Notes under the pieces: model-generated | What the model was told of the DNA's origin: nothing | What the model saw: only the letters and a program-made list of their open reading frames with translations | Databases searched by the model: none | Shown: positions 5,660 through 6,522 of the stretch, one piece after another | Numbering within the stretch: the first letter of the stretch is position 1 | How the letters are laid out: each line of letters begins with the position of its first letter | Source: an uncultured Pseudomonadota bacterium | GTDB taxonomy: Bacteria; Lernaellota; Lernaellaia; Lernaellales; Lernaellaceae | Length of the DNA stretch: 6,522 nt | Assembly (NCBI GenBank): GCA_937967875.1 | Contig: CALBTQ010000702.1 | Coordinates: 1 to 6,522, forward strand | Direction: 5' to 3' | Translations under genes and position numbers: made by a program

Positions 5660-6476
5660 TTATTGCGCTTCCGACCGGCGACGATGGCTCGACCAGGCCA
5701 GAAAACCGATGGCGACGAACACCACCGCCAGCGCAGTCCATTGGTGCGCCTTGACCGGCTTGCCGTCGAACGCCAGCCAGAACAGCAACGTTGCGGTCGT
5801 TCCGGCGATCAACGAGGTCATACGGTTGAGTGTGATGTTGAAGGTCGCCGTGCCGCCTTTGTATAAATACAGGAAAACACCGAAAAACGCGCTGATGCCG
5901 TAGGGTGCGCCGACCAGAATCGCCGTCAGGCTCGGCTGACGGAATCCGGCCGTGTAATCGACCACCTGCGTCGGCCGCCACCCCAGGTAGTACAGGGCGA
6001 TGACCAGCGCGCTAATCGTCACGACCACCAGCGCGGCGACGATCTGCTCGATGCCGAAAATCGCCTTGTGGTCGACCTTGGTTTTGAATCGGCTCAGGAT
6101 GTAGATCCGCAGGCTGTAGGGGATGATGTAAAACGCCATCGTGATCATCGCGGCCGGCGATTTGAAAAAGTTGAAATCGCCCTTGCCCGCCGCGAACAAC
6201 ACGGTGCTCATTGCCGCGACCGCCGCCGCCACCGCCGCGTTTTCCTGCCAGTAAACCTTTTTATCCAGATGCCCCTGGCGGATCAAAATCGCGTCGACCG
6301 CCCGGCCGGCGACGATCAGCGACGAGCGCATCAGCACCATCGCGACCATCACCGAATAACCGAACGTGTACATCAGCGTCGTGGTGGGAATGACAAATCC
6401 GGTGCAGATCCCCGAGGGAATCAGCCAGGCGTACTCGCCGGGCAACCGACCGCCGCAGATGCGCGGTTGCGTCGAT
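5660..6476 (-). CDS. Multi-pass membrane protein, DMT/EamA-like permease, 5'-truncated
   Basis: About 271 genuine residues remain; the N-terminus lies beyond the contig. The first residues of the open frame (MCSSDL) are translated adapter, so no start can be given. I count about eight hydrophobic segments, including SVMVAMVLMRSSLIVAG, the Ala-rich AAVAAAVAAMSTVLFAAG, MITMAFYIIPYSLRIYIL and a final HQWTALAVVFVAIGFLAWSS before a basic tail (HRRRSEAQ). The layout, with a second half that ends in a short Arg-rich tail, fits a 10-helix drug/metabolite transporter that has lost its first one or two helices. No substrate-defining motif is recognised, and a different polytopic family is possible. The stop TAA at 5660-5662 is followed by the long AT-rich gap, so it is probably not co-transcribed with the next gene. 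Confidence 0.65.
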
Positions 6477-6522
6477 AGATCGGAAGAGCACACGTCTGAA
6501 CTCCAGTCACCGAATACGATCT
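6477..6522. other. Illumina adapter left on the contig end (artefact)
   Basis: AGATCGGAAGAGCACACGTC and the following bases are the standard TruSeq adapter, then an 8-base index CGAATACG and ATCT. It is the exact reverse complement of 1-46. It supplies the false MCSSDL start of the membrane-protein frame at 6493 and another false frame beginning MLFRS at 6491. Confidence 0.98.

Noticed and set aside
5649..5661. AGGCC-G-GGCCT inverted repeat at the end of the membrane-protein gene as a terminator
   Set aside because: It overlaps the stop codon region, a one-base loop is not possible without opening the stem, and no T run follows on the minus strand.

Overview
This is a 6.5-kb metagenomic contig, about 60% GC by eye, from an uncultured, probably anaerobic or microaerophilic bacterium. 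Both ends are Illumina adapter, not genome: bases 1-46 and 6477-6522 are exact reverse complements of each other and carry the TruSeq read-2 adapter plus an 8-base index. Biological sequence therefore runs from 47 to 6476, and the first and last genes are cut at these junctions. An Asp-rich lipoprotein linker joined to a DUF1566-type domain, a class I (anaerobe-type) hybrid-cluster protein and a signalling protein built on a Rossmann fold recall deltaproteobacterial-type lineages (Desulfobacterota, Myxococcota and relatives). That taxonomic guess is weak.

All six supported genes lie on the minus strand. In order of transcription, from high to low coordinates, they are: a 5'-truncated multi-pass DMT/EamA-like membrane protein (5660-6476); an AT-rich 292-base gap; a cytosolic Rossmann-fold protein fused to a short chemoreceptor-like helical tail (4732-5367); an Rrf2-family regulator with three cysteines (4196-4657); the hybrid-cluster protein Hcp (2456-4096), closed by a strong intrinsic terminator; a CstA-family carbon-starvation/pyruvate-type transporter with its own sigma70 promoter (572-2308); and a 3'-truncated Asp-rich lipoprotein with a DUF1566-like domain (47-476). 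Gaps of 74-292 bases separate the genes, so several are probably separate transcription units.

The centre, 4096-5560, is the most interesting part. The near-palindromic core AATCYGAAT occurs upstream of hcp (4128-4139), of the Rrf2 gene (4664-4675, over its predicted -10 box) and of the Rossmann/chemoreceptor-like gene (5467-5475). The simplest reading is a small regulon in which a probable Fe-S or NO-responsive Rrf2 protein controls itself, the nitrosative-stress enzyme Hcp and a putative NAD(H)-binding signalling protein. This is inference from shared motifs and gene order; binding and function are untested.

I see no rRNA, tRNA, CRISPR array, insertion sequence or phage gene. The plus-strand open frames, including two long ones opposite cstA and hcp, are shadows of the minus-strand genes.
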